Of a DNA stretch of 64,000 nucleotides, positions 19,900 through 28,935 are shown one piece after another; positions within the stretch are counted from its first letter, which is position 1; each line of letters starts with the position of its first letter. Origin of the DNA: Hyphomicrobiales bacterium (GTDB taxonomy: Bacteria > Pseudomonadota > Alphaproteobacteria > Rhizobiales > Devosiaceae); NCBI GenBank assembly GCA_900470445.1, contig UCAU01000030.1:1-64000 (forward strand), read 5' to 3'. The notes under the pieces were generated by a model. The model was not told the DNA's origin, did no database searches, and saw only the letters and a list, made by a program, of their open reading frames with translations. The position numbers were made by a program, and so were the translations under genes.

Positions 19900-20370
19900 C
19901 TAATCTTCTTCCAGCCCTGACAAACCCGGCGCATCTAGATCGACAGTTTTGTCCCCGACCAGAACTGCGAGGTCCCGCTCCAATCGATCCAGGGCTGGTT
20001 CACCTATTTTCCGGGCCCAGACAGCGCGCAACTCCTCGAAGATTGCTTCGCCCTGCTGCATGACCTCATGCCCCAGGGGGGTGACGGTCAGAAGCTTTCG
20101 CCGAGAATCCGCCGCGTCGTCCATTCGCGCCACATAGCCCCGCTCTTCCAGCAGAGCGACAACCTTCGCCGCCGCCTGCTTGGAGATCGACAACCGACGT
20201 CCCAGTTCGGATGCGCTGTTGGCCCCGCCCGCGATCGCCCGCATGGCGAACTCCTGGCTGGGGCGCAGCTCGGGATAACCGCGCCGCAATAACTCACCCC
20301 CTGCGCTGTCGGCCAATTGCCGGAAGCCGCCAAGAAGAAGCAATGCGAGATCGGCGCCTTTTCTGCTCAT
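19900..20370 (-). CDS. MarR-family transcriptional regulator
   Basis: A 156-residue winged helix-turn-helix repressor. The recognition helix region reads ASELGRRLSISKQAAAKVVA and the wing RMDDAADSRRKLLTVTPLG, which is the MarR DxR signature. It is divergent from a hydrolase gene, and the shared promoter region contains three copies of a GACAAC palindrome, so it is very probably autoregulatory and a repressor of the hydrolase gene. The inducing ligand is unknown. Confidence 0.9.
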   Translation of the reverse strand: MSRKGADLALLLLGGFRQLADSAGGELLRRGYPELRPSQEFAMRAIAGGANSASELGRRLSISKQAAAKVVALLEERGYVARMDDAADSRRKLLTVTPLGHEVMQQGEAIFEELRAVWARKIGEPALDRLERDLAVLVGDKTVDLDAPGLSGLEED

Positions 20371-20400
20371 ACAACCTCGCTACCGCAGTCAAGACAAAAA

Positions 20401-20476
20401 GACAACCAGAGTGTCTATTTTCGTTGACATAGACAACCAGGGTGACTATAACTTTAAAGACAACCAAGTTGTCGAT
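20401..20476. promoter_or_regulatory. Three operator-like palindromes for the MarR regulator
   Basis: Three related 18-bp sites begin at 20401, 20432 and 20459. The third is a perfect inverted repeat, GACAACCAAGTTGTC, with 6-bp arms and a 3-bp spacer. The first has one mismatch and the second two. Start-to-start spacing is 31 and 27 bp, close to whole helical turns. The last site abuts the ribosome-binding site of the hydrolase gene, a good position for repression. Confidence 0.75.
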
Positions 20477-20490
20477 AAAGGAATATGCAA

Positions 20491-21360
20491 ATGACCTACG
20501 CTACTATCCCTGAAGTCACCCACCATCGCGTGGCCCTGAACGGCACCAATCTCCACTATGTCTCTGCCGGCGCTGCCGGCTCGCCGATCCTTTTGGTCCA
20601 TGGCTGGCCGGAAACCTGGTGGAGCTTTCACAAGGTCATTCCGGTTCTGGCCAAATCCCATCGGGTCTTTGCCGTTGATCTGCGTGGCTTCGGCGATTCC
20701 GACATTGCCCAAATTGGCGACAGCAGCGCCACCATGGCCCAAGACCTACATGCACTGATCGAGCATTTCGGTCTTGGCCCGGTCCACCTGGCGGCTCAGG
20801 ACTTCTCTGGTCCGCTGGCCTTTCGGCTCGCCGCCACCCATCCCCAGGATTTGCTGAGTTTCATGGCCGTGGAAACGGGTTTGCCGGGCTTTGGGCTGGA
20901 AGTACTGACCAACCCGATGATCGCCTGGCATTTTGGGATCTTGGCGCAGCAGGGTGCAGCCGAACGCTTCTTCAAGGGGCGCGAGATGGAATTGCTGACC
21001 GAGTTTATCTTCACCCCGCCAACGACAACCTCCACCGCGATCGGGGCAGATGACATCGCCGAATTCATCCGTGGCTACGCCCGAGATGGCGGCTGGAACG
21101 GCGCGCAGGCAATCTATAACAGCAATTTGCGTGAGGCCGAAGAGTATGAGGGACTTGTCGCTGCACACCCGCTGGCCATGCCGGCGCTGGCTATCGACCA
21201 GAACGGTTCGAATTTTACCGGCCAGTCCTTTGCGCCGGCATCGCCAGGCAAGCTGAAGACGCGGACAATCCCGAACACGGGGCACTATATTGCTCTGGAA
21301 GCGCCGGTTGCACTCGCATCGGCAATGTTTGAGTTCGCCAACGAGCTCTGCGCGCTCTGA
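20491..21360 (+). CDS. Alpha/beta hydrolase, epoxide hydrolase-like
   Basis: A 289-residue cytoplasmic hydrolase. The oxyanion region reads LLVHGWPETWWSF. The nucleophile-elbow residue is aspartate (D104 in AAQDFSG), as in epoxide hydrolases and haloalkane dehalogenases rather than serine esterases. The catalytic histidine is H265 in NTGHYIALE. The ATG at 20491, eight bases after AAAGGA, is preferred over the ATG at 20485. Divergent pairing with a MarR regulator suggests a detoxification role for a reactive compound; the substrate is not known. Confidence 0.82.
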   Translation: MTYATIPEVTHHRVALNGTNLHYVSAGAAGSPILLVHGWPETWWSFHKVIPVLAKSHRVFAVDLRGFGDSDIAQIGDSSATMAQDLHALIEHFGLGPVHLAAQDFSGPLAFRLAATHPQDLLSFMAVETGLPGFGLEVLTNPMIAWHFGILAQQGAAERFFKGREMELLTEFIFTPPTTTSTAIGADDIAEFIRGYARDGGWNGAQAIYNSNLREAEEYEGLVAAHPLAMPALAIDQNGSNFTGQSFAPASPGKLKTRTIPNTGHYIALEAPVALASAMFEFANELCAL

Positions 21361-21574
21361 TCAACTTTCCACAGAACGGCACAAGTGGGCGCTAATCCCC
21401 CGACACGAGATCGTCCGGGATAGTGAGGGGCCCGGGGGCAGCCCACCTTTGCTCATTTAGGCTATGCGGTTTTGCGAGCGAAATCATGCCGAGCTCTGGG
21501 CATGATGCGTAGATAGGCTTTGGGCTGAAACGGAAGCGCCAGGTCCGCAACGACTCTAGAGTCCAGCTTCGCTA

Positions 21575-22291
21575 TCAGCCGAAATCACGTTCGGCTGCAT
21601 CGAGAACTTCGGAAACATGCCCCTGCTTGAGCTGGTCGAGAGGCGTGCCTCCGATGCTGGGTTTGGGCTGAACCAGCCATTGCCATGCCACACGGGGATT
21701 GCCGATGATCCTCGAGACCTCGGACATACCCTCGATCGGCCGACCGTCGACGAACTGAGCCAGAGGAAAGACGTGCTTTCGCTCCCCTTTGAGCAGTCCG
21801 ATGACCGCGCCGCGCTTGTGCCAGTCGTGCAATGTTGATCGGCGCGTGCCAAAGGTTTTTTCGATCTCGCCTGGCCCTGCGACCGGGCCGGCCCAATCTT
21901 CGAGGCGACCCGGCGTCGCATAGGCGGCAAGCCGCAGCCGACCCACTTCGATGTCGACCACTTCGCCGAGGCCCTCACCCTCGCTAACCTCTACAGGCCG
22001 CTCAACATCGAGCTGGATGAGCCCCCGATCGTCCTGACTGGCAAGACCCGCTGCGACCGTACCCATCGCCTCCACCAGATTTCTCTCATGGGCCACAATC
22101 TGACGCTGCTGTTCGTCCGAAAGCCGTACGGTGGCGGCCGTGACCGCGGCCACGACCCTGCTCTTGCCCTTCAGCATCGACCTTGAAATTCCTGGATTGT
22201 GTCGGGCAAGCACGTCGAGAATGTCGGCAACTGCTGCGCTGCCCACATTGATCTGCCTTGTGGCCTCGGACTTCCGAATTGCTGCGACCAT
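21575..22291 (-). CDS. Xre/MbcA/ParS-type antitoxin-like DNA-binding protein (orphan)
   Basis: A 238-residue protein starting at the ATG at 22291, 6 bases after GGAGG; another ATG lies at 22303. The central part looks like a helix-turn-helix (GEIEKTFGTRRSTLHDWHKR). The last 45 residues match the toxin-binding domain of Xre/MbcA/ParS antitoxins (AWQWLVQPKPSIGGTPLDQL, then HVSEVLDAAE). Such antitoxins normally precede a RES-domain toxin, but the 200 bases downstream hold no gene. The protein is longer than usual, with an extra N-terminal region. It may be an orphan, a transcription regulator, or an antitoxin that lost its toxin. Confidence 0.65.
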   Translation of the reverse strand: MVAAIRKSEATRQINVGSAAVADILDVLARHNPGISRSMLKGKSRVVAAVTAATVRLSDEQQRQIVAHERNLVEAMGTVAAGLASQDDRGLIQLDVERPVEVSEGEGLGEVVDIEVGRLRLAAYATPGRLEDWAGPVAGPGEIEKTFGTRRSTLHDWHKRGAVIGLLKGERKHVFPLAQFVDGRPIEGMSEVSRIIGNPRVAWQWLVQPKPSIGGTPLDQLKQGHVSEVLDAAERDFG

Positions 22292-22317
22292 AATCGCCTC
22301 CATGCGTATCCGAATGT

Positions 22318-22353
22318 ATTGTCCGGATTGTCCGGAATGTCCAGATTGTTCTA
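22318..22353. repeat. Four 9-bp tandem repeats upstream of the antitoxin gene
   Basis: Units ATTGTCCGG, ATTGTCCGG, AATGTCCAG and ATTGTTCTA run without gaps. They end about 27 bases upstream of the ATG at 22291 of the antitoxin-like gene (transcribed leftward). Antitoxins often bind such repeats in their own promoters, so autoregulation is likely. Confidence 0.75.
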
Positions 22354-22571
22354 TTCCTGCGATTTCATTATCGCGGGAGCTGGTTCGCGGAGGTCCGGCG
22401 CTGAAGCGGCGCCGGAGAGCAAATTGCGCGAACAGATGACGACGATGTGCCTAGCTTACCAGGAGACGGTAACTGCTATGGTAGCCTAGCGCCCGCAATG
22501 GGCGCTGTGGGATTGCGCCTTGTTGATGAATCTTTTGCTGTTTGCTGAAGAAGGTCGTCGAGATGGAAGAT

Positions 22572-23468
22572 TTAGCGAAACTTCGGGTAATCTCCGATCA
22601 ATCTATCTTCGACAGTTTTGGCGAATTCGTTGAACACAATGGATTTAATATTGCGCAAGACCTTCCAAGGCTCGTCGATCAGAGCGTGATCAGCATCGAA
22701 CTCAGGGAGCTTGTGCCTGCGCCGCAGAGCCTGGATGGCGAGAAGCTCTGCTGGAAAAACACGGTCGATTGTGGCGTCGAATTCGAACCTGATCTTGTCC
22801 GTGTTGTCCTTGCTTCGCGAGATGTGGAGCTCAGCTGCCGTTCGCATAACGGCTTGGAACTGTGCCTCGTCATCGGTGTTCCAGGCGTCGAGCACAGCTT
22901 GATATTGAGGGACAAGCACTGACGGGGGGACGAAGATCGTAGGGATTTTAAACTCTGCCGAGAAAATACTTAGCAGGTAGGCGTCAGAGGTCCCGTGCTT
23001 GATCCTGCGCATCCCAGGCGTCGTGTTTATCGCCTGGTCCTTCTCAGCCATTTCGATGAAAAGCTGGGCGCAAGTGCCAGCTTGATCCCACCACGAAAGC
23101 ATACACGGGCCAGCGGCCTTCATGCCGTCGGAGAACTCTGTCGGCCAATTGCCCAAGTCTTGGCGCATGTCGCTATACATGCCATCCCAGCGGAAGATCA
23201 AAGAACGCAAATGAACAGCGTGTTGAACAAGGCGCGTGAGTTCTTGGATGTCGGAACGCAAAAAAGCGTCGCAGCTCGCCACGTCATAAAAAAGCGCAAG
23301 ACTTCTAAGTTGCAGTCCCGCCTTTTGGTCCAGCTTGCCGGGCATGCTCAAGAAATTCTGAACCGCAGATGTGTAGCGCTCCATATGATCTTTCTTGTGC
23401 GCGTTCTCCAGCCACTCGCTGCATTCCTCCGCCAGTCTCTTGAGAGAGGGGTGTGGGTTCAGTGTCAC
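22572..23468 (-). CDS. Hypothetical protein, helical, accessory
   Basis: A 298-residue protein starting with GTG at 23468. No family is recognised with confidence. It is rich in predicted helices and has several tryptophans and cysteines in its middle (LSWWDQAGTCAQLFIEMAEK). It has no signal peptide or membrane segment. The C-terminal part (FPAELLAIQALRRRHKLPEF) recalls immunity-protein folds of polymorphic toxin systems, but that is only a resemblance. It lies alone between the orphan antitoxin and the TacA/TacT remnant, in a stretch of visibly different composition from the transport clusters. Confidence 0.6.
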   Translation of the reverse strand: MTLNPHPSLKRLAEECSEWLENAHKKDHMERYTSAVQNFLSMPGKLDQKAGLQLRSLALFYDVASCDAFLRSDIQELTRLVQHAVHLRSLIFRWDGMYSDMRQDLGNWPTEFSDGMKAAGPCMLSWWDQAGTCAQLFIEMAEKDQAINTTPGMRRIKHGTSDAYLLSIFSAEFKIPTIFVPPSVLVPQYQAVLDAWNTDDEAQFQAVMRTAAELHISRSKDNTDKIRFEFDATIDRVFPAELLAIQALRRRHKLPEFDADHALIDEPWKVLRNIKSIVFNEFAKTVEDRLIGDYPKFR

Positions 23469-23776
23469 GATGTCAGTTGGTCCTGTGTGGTCGGCCTCAC
23501 GTCAATCATTTCCCCTGGGGCGCCTTGGACGTAAAGTAGGCAGAGAGAGCAAAAGGGTTTGAATGACGCCTTTCTGCTGTCGATGAGAGCGACACATCCT
23601 AACAATATGTGGAAGAAAACCGATTTTATCGACGGGTAGAATGACCTGACGTCCCGGTTTCCTGATTTTCAGCACAGACGAGTACGAGCCGGACCAATGT
23701 CAATAATTCCGCAGACTAGCAGCCGGTAAAAACAGCCGCAGCGGATTTGAGGGCAGGGCGGTAAAGCGGTGTCCAG

Positions 23777-24296
23777 TCAGCCCCCATCGCCGATGGCGGC
23801 GATCGACGCCGCGATATCGGCGATAGACCGGAACAGAACCAATGTATCGTCACGCGAGGGCATGAAACCCCCTTCGGGTCCAAAAAGCAGCGGTCTCCGG
23901 ATCGATGGCATTGACCACGAGGGCATGACCCCCGATCAGACCAGAGGCCTCGACACAACGCGTCAGGGCGTGCTTGACGAGGCCGGTACCGATCCCACGT
24001 CCAGCCCACGCAGTGTCCGTCGCTAACTGCCCTAACAGTAGACAAGGCACAGGGTCTGGCGGCTGCCCGGTTCGAATGGAGCGCGGCATGGTTGCCGCAA
24101 CGATGGCGTCGGTGCGAGACCGTAGAACCCGACGACACGCCCGGCCTCATGCACCACCATCACGGCGGTAAAGCCCTTGGTCTGATTGGAGAGTGCCCGG
24201 TTTTGTAGCCAGTGGTCGAGGGCCGGCTTGCCGCAGGAGAACTCGGAAACGTCATGATGCGACGCAAACGGTTCAGGCGAAGATAGGGACCACGGA
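23777..24296 (-). pseudogene. TacT-like GNAT toxin, broken by two frameshifts
   Basis: Reading the minus strand across frames rebuilds a complete GNAT-type TacT toxin. Frame one gives SHHDVSEFSCGKPALDHWLQ through VVGFYGLAPT. A shift near 24105-24112 leads to IVAATMPRSIRTGQPPDP, which includes the acetyl-CoA loop WAGRGIGTGL. A second shift at the C-run near 23868-23872 leads to MPSRDDTLVLFRSIADIA and a stop at 23777. No start codon is visible in the first frame, so a third lesion is possible. TacT acetylates aminoacyl-tRNA. Here it is almost certainly inactive unless the shifts are sequencing errors in homopolymers. Confidence 0.8.
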
Positions 24297-24593
24297 TCAG
24301 TCCCCGTCGCTCTCGGTCTCCCATGGCGCCGGACGCCGCATGGCCTTGACCATTTCTGGCACAGGCCGGCCCGGCTGGGCCAAGGCGTCCATGAAGGTCC
24401 TGAACCCCTCCGCGCTCATACGAATGGCCATAGCTTCCATGATGACATTCTCCGCTTCCCGCACCGCCGCATCGCGTACGAAATCGGTCCTTGAGCGCCC
24501 CCGCAGGCTGGCGGCACGGTCGATCATGGCAATGTCTGCTGACGGCAGCCGCATTGAGAGGGGATGATCCTTGCGTTCGATGATATTGGGCAT
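24297..24593 (-). CDS. tacA: TacA-like DUF1778 antitoxin
   Basis: A 98-residue ribbon-helix-helix antitoxin with the DUF1778 pattern: RKDHPLSMRLPSADIAMIDR, then ASLRGRSRTDFVRDAAVREA. The C-terminal arm (FRTFMDALAQPGRPVPEM) is the toxin-neutralising segment typical of TacA, F-x-x-F/L-x-x-P. It lies directly upstream of the broken TacT gene on the same strand. It could still repress its own promoter or neutralise a TacT homologue encoded elsewhere. Confidence 0.88.
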   Translation of the reverse strand: MPNIIERKDHPLSMRLPSADIAMIDRAASLRGRSRTDFVRDAAVREAENVIMEAMAIRMSAEGFRTFMDALAQPGRPVPEMVKAMRRPAPWETESDGD

Positions 24594-25328
24594 GGCAAGA
24601 CCTCATTTGTTCATGACAATATAGCTGGCCGCAGTGCAAAATACATGCGCCATGGCCTGTGTGGTCTCATGACGTGACCCATCATTCATGGGGTCAGCTT
24701 TGCCCCCGGTCCAGCGAGGGGCGCTGCCGGCATCCACGGCGGACGGTTGGTCGATTGAGTGTAGGGATGCTTGGGCGATTGGCGGCGAACAACCCTATGG
24801 CACCTAACCGACTTAACCACCCAAAAGCGACAGACCGTTGCCGGCCCCAAAGTTGACAGTCAGCGTGCGGTCCGCTGACGGCAGAAAAGGGCCAACAGCT
24901 GTCTGTACGCTTTCAGGATCGGAAGGCGAGGAAGCCGCCGTCCACTAGCGAATACGCCGAGGCTGCTTCCGAGCCCATTTTGGTCATATGCGGGCAGAAT
25001 TGAGTTTCCCGAAACCGCCCATTCATTTCGACCATTCTGACGAGAAGACGACAAATGCCTTCATGAGGAGGGCATTTTCTTCCTGGAGCTTTTCGAGTTG
25101 CCTGCGCAGCCGCCTGAGCTCGGTTGCCATCTGGATCTGGTCGAGGTCGCCAAGCTTGCGCGCCTCGCCGTCGGCGTCTTGCGGATCGATCCGGGCGTAG
25201 ACGTGCAACTGGTCATTCGCTGCCGCCGGTGGGGTTCCCAGCTAGGTGCGCCGTTGACGTTCCCGAGGATCAGAAATATCTACCATCTCTATCCCAGATA
25301 GTTGGATCAGTCCGCCGTGAAGCGCAGT
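24594..25328. other. Intergenic stretch with decayed fragments
   Basis: No gene can be supported. A 61-residue minus-strand frame at 25023-25208 has a short coiled-coil segment (RLRRQLEKLQEENALLMKAF) that resembles the end of IS3-type OrfA proteins, and may be a transposase scrap. It lacks a helix-turn-helix and a good start. The stretch separates the TacA gene from the small hypothetical gene at 25329. Confidence 0.45.
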
Positions 25329-25622
25329 ATGACCGTCAGTGCAGCGGAGGCGAAACTAGCCAAGCGGTTGGTCGAGCGCGGCTACGTACGACGCGGGCAG
25401 ACTAGGTCCGGCCTTGGTGCCAAAGTCCGCGAAATGTTACGCGGGATGGCCGATGCCGGTGGAATTCTTCATCTGGGGGAAGCTGAGGGTGAGGCCTTTG
25501 CTGAATTGCTTGGGGCAGCCACTCACCCTGGCTCGCGCGAAATATTGCCCGCAGAGGCCGATGCTATCGAACGTTTCTTCGCCCGAGTGGAAGTGGCCTT
25601 GGCGGTCAAGCTTCGGAAGTGA
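25329..25622 (+). CDS. Small hypothetical protein
   Basis: A 97-residue helical protein starting at the ATG at 25329; a TTG lies at 25302. Composition and codon use are gene-like (MTVSAAEAKLAKRLVERGYV, then GLGAKVREMLRGMADAGGIL). No domain is recognised. It stands alone between two decayed stretches. It may be a real accessory gene. Confidence 0.45.
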   Translation: MTVSAAEAKLAKRLVERGYVRRGQTRSGLGAKVREMLRGMADAGGILHLGEAEGEAFAELLGAATHPGSREILPAEADAIERFFARVEVALAVKLRK

Positions 25623-25995
25623 GCCTCGAAAAACCACGCGCCTCGATGATCACGTTACCTCCGACACTGGAGATATCTCGTCGTCCTCCCAAAGAGCCGG
25701 GCTGTCGATAGAGCCGATCCCCCGTGGTCGGGTCTTCGCCCTTACGGGCATTCACCTTGAGGCGACGCCGGCCACGTCCGTTGGCGGAGGGGAACGTTCG
25801 CCGGCCCGAACGGCGCCTGGCGTCCTATCGCTCTCGCGAGGCCGGCACGTTGGTCTTCTCGGATGAGCTTGTCGACAAGCGCCGCCAATTGGGCAAGGTT
25901 GAGAAGTCGCTGGCAGTAGATGTCGAGGGTGCTGCGAACGGGGAGGCGATTGCTGCCTGATCCAACAAGAGGACCGCTCGCGCATACCAGCCCCT
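25623..25995. other. Intergenic stretch, nothing recognised
   Basis: This 370-base gap lies between the small hypothetical gene and the convergent diguanylate cyclase gene. The open frames seen are arginine- and serine-rich shadows with no family resemblance. I see no hairpin, repeat or RNA gene in it. Confidence 0.45.
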
Positions 25996-27567
25996 TTAGC
26001 CGGCGATAGCGAAGGCTTTTTCAGCCGGATCTGCACTCACGATACAGTTCCGGCCAGCCGCCTTTGCTTGATAAAGACGCCGGTCGGCCGCAGCCATTAG
26101 CACGCTGCCGGCGGGACCACAGGCCAGGCCGATGCTTACCGTAACCGACAGGTCCGCCACCAGATCGCGCCAATCCATAGCCTCGATGTCGGCGCGAATG
26201 GCCTCGCAGCGCAGGGCGGCTTCGGCGATATCATCGTGCGGCAGCAGCACGGCGAATTCCTCGCCACCTAGGCGAAATACCTCGAAATCGTCGCGGCTTC
26301 CAGCCGCCAGCAATTCCGCAGTCCGCCGCAATACCGCATCGCCTGTGGCATGCGAATAGCGGTCGTTGATTTGCTTGAAGAAGTCGAGATCGAGAATGGC
26401 CAGGGCTGTCACTCGCCCTTCGAGCGCCGAGAACACCCGGTCAAAACTGCGGCGGTTCGATAGGCCGGTGAGCCCGTCACGCGCCGCCTCGTCGGCCAAT
26501 CGCTCGGCCGCCGCCCGCAGCCTGCCGTTTTCGAGCCGAATATCGGCGATATGGGCGCGGCGCCGCGTCACCTCGCTGAGCTGCTTTTCGTACAGCGCAT
26601 GAAACCGCTTGTGCAGCGCCAGCGCCTCAGCAAAGTTGCCCATGGCCTCATGTACTTCCGCCAGTCGTCGCGCAGTATTGCCCTGATGGTCGATATGGGT
26701 CGTTGTCTCTGCCAGCCTTACAGCCTGTTCACAGATCTCCAGCGCCTCGGCCAGGTGACCACCCCCGGTCAGCAGTTCTCCAAGCGTATAAAGGTAGTGA
26801 ATCTGTTCGCGCAGCCCGGTTTCGCCCGCGACAGCTTCCCAGCGCCCCAGCAACGCGTGTGCCGCCTCGGTATGCCCAAGAAGACCGAGATATTCAGCAC
26901 CATTGCACAGCGCGATGCGCAGATTCCAACTGTCGCCGCCGCCTTCTGCGGCCGCCATCGCCGCCTCATTAGTTTTCACCGCCACCTCGCGCCACCGCAG
27001 ACCTTCAGCAGCATCGCCGGCCTGCTCATGCATCTCCGCCTGTGTGACTTGGCCAAAGGCCAGGTTGATGAGAAACTGCGCTTCGGCGCTTGGCTCATCG
27101 CGGCCCCGCACCAGCGCCAGACTGCGTTCAAGCAGCGGCGCCGATAGGCTCGGCTGGCGGCCATACATCAGCACGCAGGCCTTGGCGTTGAGAGCCTGCG
27201 CTAGCACGCCCTGGTCCTCCTGCCCACCTGCCAAACTCATTGCCAGCTCGGCCTCTTCATATGCCTCTTCGCTCAGCCCCATTTCCAGCAGCAACCAGCT
27301 GCATATGGAGCTGGCATGCGCCTCGCCCGTCTTGTTGCCGCAGCGCAGCCACAACCGCTTGGCCGCGATAACTGCGTCGAGACCATGTTCTGGATGTCCC
27401 AATTGCAAGCAGAACCAGCCGATCTGGGTAAGGCTCATGGCGATCGAGTTTGTGTCGCCGGCATCTCGCGCCGCCATGAAAATCATCTTGGACCGAGATA
27501 GCGCTGCCACCGACTGCCCGGTGCGTCCGAGGCGCCAGCACAAGTCTAATTCCGTATTGAAATCCAT
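25996..27567 (-). CDS. Diguanylate cyclase with TPR-like sensor region
   Basis: A protein of about 523 residues. The first 330 residues are helical repeats of TPR type (for example TQIGWFCLQLGHPEHGLDAV). A short coiled coil (RAHIADIRLENGRLRAAAER) leads into a GGDEF domain with an intact active-site motif RLGGEEFAVLLP and DLDFFKQINDRYSHATGD. The R-x-x-D inhibitory site is not obvious. It should make cyclic di-GMP in the cytoplasm; no membrane segment is present. The ATG at 27567 is used; a TTG at 27585 is possible. It is monocistronic between decayed stretches. Confidence 0.88.
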   Translation of the reverse strand: MDFNTELDLCWRLGRTGQSVAALSRSKMIFMAARDAGDTNSIAMSLTQIGWFCLQLGHPEHGLDAVIAAKRLWLRCGNKTGEAHASSICSWLLLEMGLSEEAYEEAELAMSLAGGQEDQGVLAQALNAKACVLMYGRQPSLSAPLLERSLALVRGRDEPSAEAQFLINLAFGQVTQAEMHEQAGDAAEGLRWREVAVKTNEAAMAAAEGGGDSWNLRIALCNGAEYLGLLGHTEAAHALLGRWEAVAGETGLREQIHYLYTLGELLTGGGHLAEALEICEQAVRLAETTTHIDHQGNTARRLAEVHEAMGNFAEALALHKRFHALYEKQLSEVTRRRAHIADIRLENGRLRAAAERLADEAARDGLTGLSNRRSFDRVFSALEGRVTALAILDLDFFKQINDRYSHATGDAVLRRTAELLAAGSRDDFEVFRLGGEEFAVLLPHDDIAEAALRCEAIRADIEAMDWRDLVADLSVTVSIGLACGPAGSVLMAAADRRLYQAKAAGRNCIVSADPAEKAFAIAG

Positions 27568-28066
27568 GATGGCATCGACGGACAAAGTACGCTCGGTGGC
27601 CGATTAACAGGCCATCAGGGTAGGCCGACCGCGTTAAGAAACTTAAAAATACCGCCCGACAACTCGTGTTCGACCGTTGCCACGTCTGAAGTATTTGTTT
27701 TCGGACAGCAGCACAGGTGCGGCGTCCGAAGAACACTACAAATTTCGGACGGAGTAATGGCGGGAGGGTCCGCACAATATGCGGTTTAGAACCACCTTGG
27801 GATTGGTTGCAGACCGTCTTCCAGCACCGAGCGTGGAATACTGCCCGATCGCCCCCCGCCCAATGGCAGCAGACGACGCTCGAATGGCATGATGGGGTGC
27901 ATTGCTGATCGGCAGACGCCGGCGGCCATTGCTGTTGCCCAAGCGAGAGATTTTGGGGGGGCGCCGAAGCTGGCACATCAACCATGACAGCCCTTGTCTG
28001 AATTGTTCGAGGCGGGCTGGCCAGTTTCCTCCCTCGATCGTCTCAGTCGTTTTTGCGTGGAACTGG
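27568..28066. other. Intergenic stretch with one dispersed-motif copy
   Basis: No gene is supported in these 500 bases between the diguanylate cyclase and the sugar dehydrogenase genes. A copy of the dispersed motif (GCACAATATGCGG) lies at 27767-27794. The open frames are shadows without family features. Confidence 0.45.
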
Positions 28067-28909
28067 TTAGTCTGGGGCCTGCGGCGCACAGGCATGCACG
28101 GGTTCGTAACCAAACGACGCACGGGCCTTGTCCGAACTAAAGGGTGACGTCTGGCCACTGGGGACGTGCACGCGGTTAACTTCCGGCGCGTATTTTTCCA
28201 GCAGTTCGGCGGTTTCCCGACCAAAGATGTTGTGGGATCCGGATAGGTTGTAGATGCCAGAGGGAACGGTCTCCGTCTCCAGCGCTTGACGGCAGCCAAT
28301 GGCGATGTCGCGGGCATCAACGCGGGTCCAGAGCAGAAAACGCTCTCGCTCCGGGCGGGTAAGGGCCCTGTCGACCTCGGCCGCCATGTCTTGCGGTGCA
28401 CGGGCGCCCATGATGCGGAAGGAGAGCGTGTTGAGGCCGCGACGCGCAAAATAGGCCGCCGCGTTCTCGCCTGCGATCTTGGAGAGAGCGTAGGAATTCA
28501 GCGGGCGCAGGGGGTGATCTTCGGTGACCGGCGCAAACAGGGGAGCGTGTTCGGCGAAGCCATAGACCTGCGCACTGGAAGCCAAAATGACCCGGCGCAG
28601 TCCCAACTTCTCGGCGGCGTCTAGAACATTGAAGGTGGCGCCCACATTGTCGGCGTAGGTTCGTGTGTCGGGGACGATGCCGGGATCCGACCAGGCCGCA
28701 AGGTGGATCATCGCGTCCGCCTTGGCATAGCCGAGCGTGCCATAGACATCCTCGGCCTTTCCGACATTGCCAAGCATATAGCGAATGCCGGGATTACGGT
28801 CGGTAACAGGTGCTAGATCCAGGCTTGTGACCTCGTGACCGGCAACGGCTAGCTCCTCAATGACGAAACGGCCGACCCTACCGGCGCCTCCCGATACGAC
28901 TACACGCAT
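28067..28909 (-). CDS. NAD-dependent epimerase/dehydratase-type dehydrogenase
   Basis: A 280-residue extended short-chain dehydrogenase. The start is the ATG at 28909; the longer open frame is a shadow of the divergent regulator gene. The dinucleotide-binding motif is VSGGAGRVGRFV, the acidic residue after beta2 is in SLDLAP, and the active site is SYALSKIAGE with the upstream ASSAQVYG serine. Next to KdgD and enolase-type dehydratases, a uronate-dehydrogenase-like role (uronate to aldarate lactone) is attractive but inferred. It could equally be a sugar epimerase. It is divergent from a GntR regulator across a perfect palindrome. Confidence 0.82.
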   Translation of the reverse strand: MRVVVSGGAGRVGRFVIEELAVAGHEVTSLDLAPVTDRNPGIRYMLGNVGKAEDVYGTLGYAKADAMIHLAAWSDPGIVPDTRTYADNVGATFNVLDAAEKLGLRRVILASSAQVYGFAEHAPLFAPVTEDHPLRPLNSYALSKIAGENAAAYFARRGLNTLSFRIMGARAPQDMAAEVDRALTRPERERFLLWTRVDARDIAIGCRQALETETVPSGIYNLSGSHNIFGRETAELLEKYAPEVNRVHVPSGQTSPFSSDKARASFGYEPVHACAPQAPD

Positions 28910-28935
28910 ATTTCCTCGACGACCTATTGTGAAAT

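Noticed and set aside
22318..22353. CRISPR array
   Set aside because: Repeats are 9 bp, contiguous and without spacers; no cas genes are present.
25023..25208. Insertion sequence of the IS3 type
   Set aside because: Only one short coiled-coil peptide recalls OrfA; there is no helix-turn-helix, DDE domain or terminal inverted repeat.
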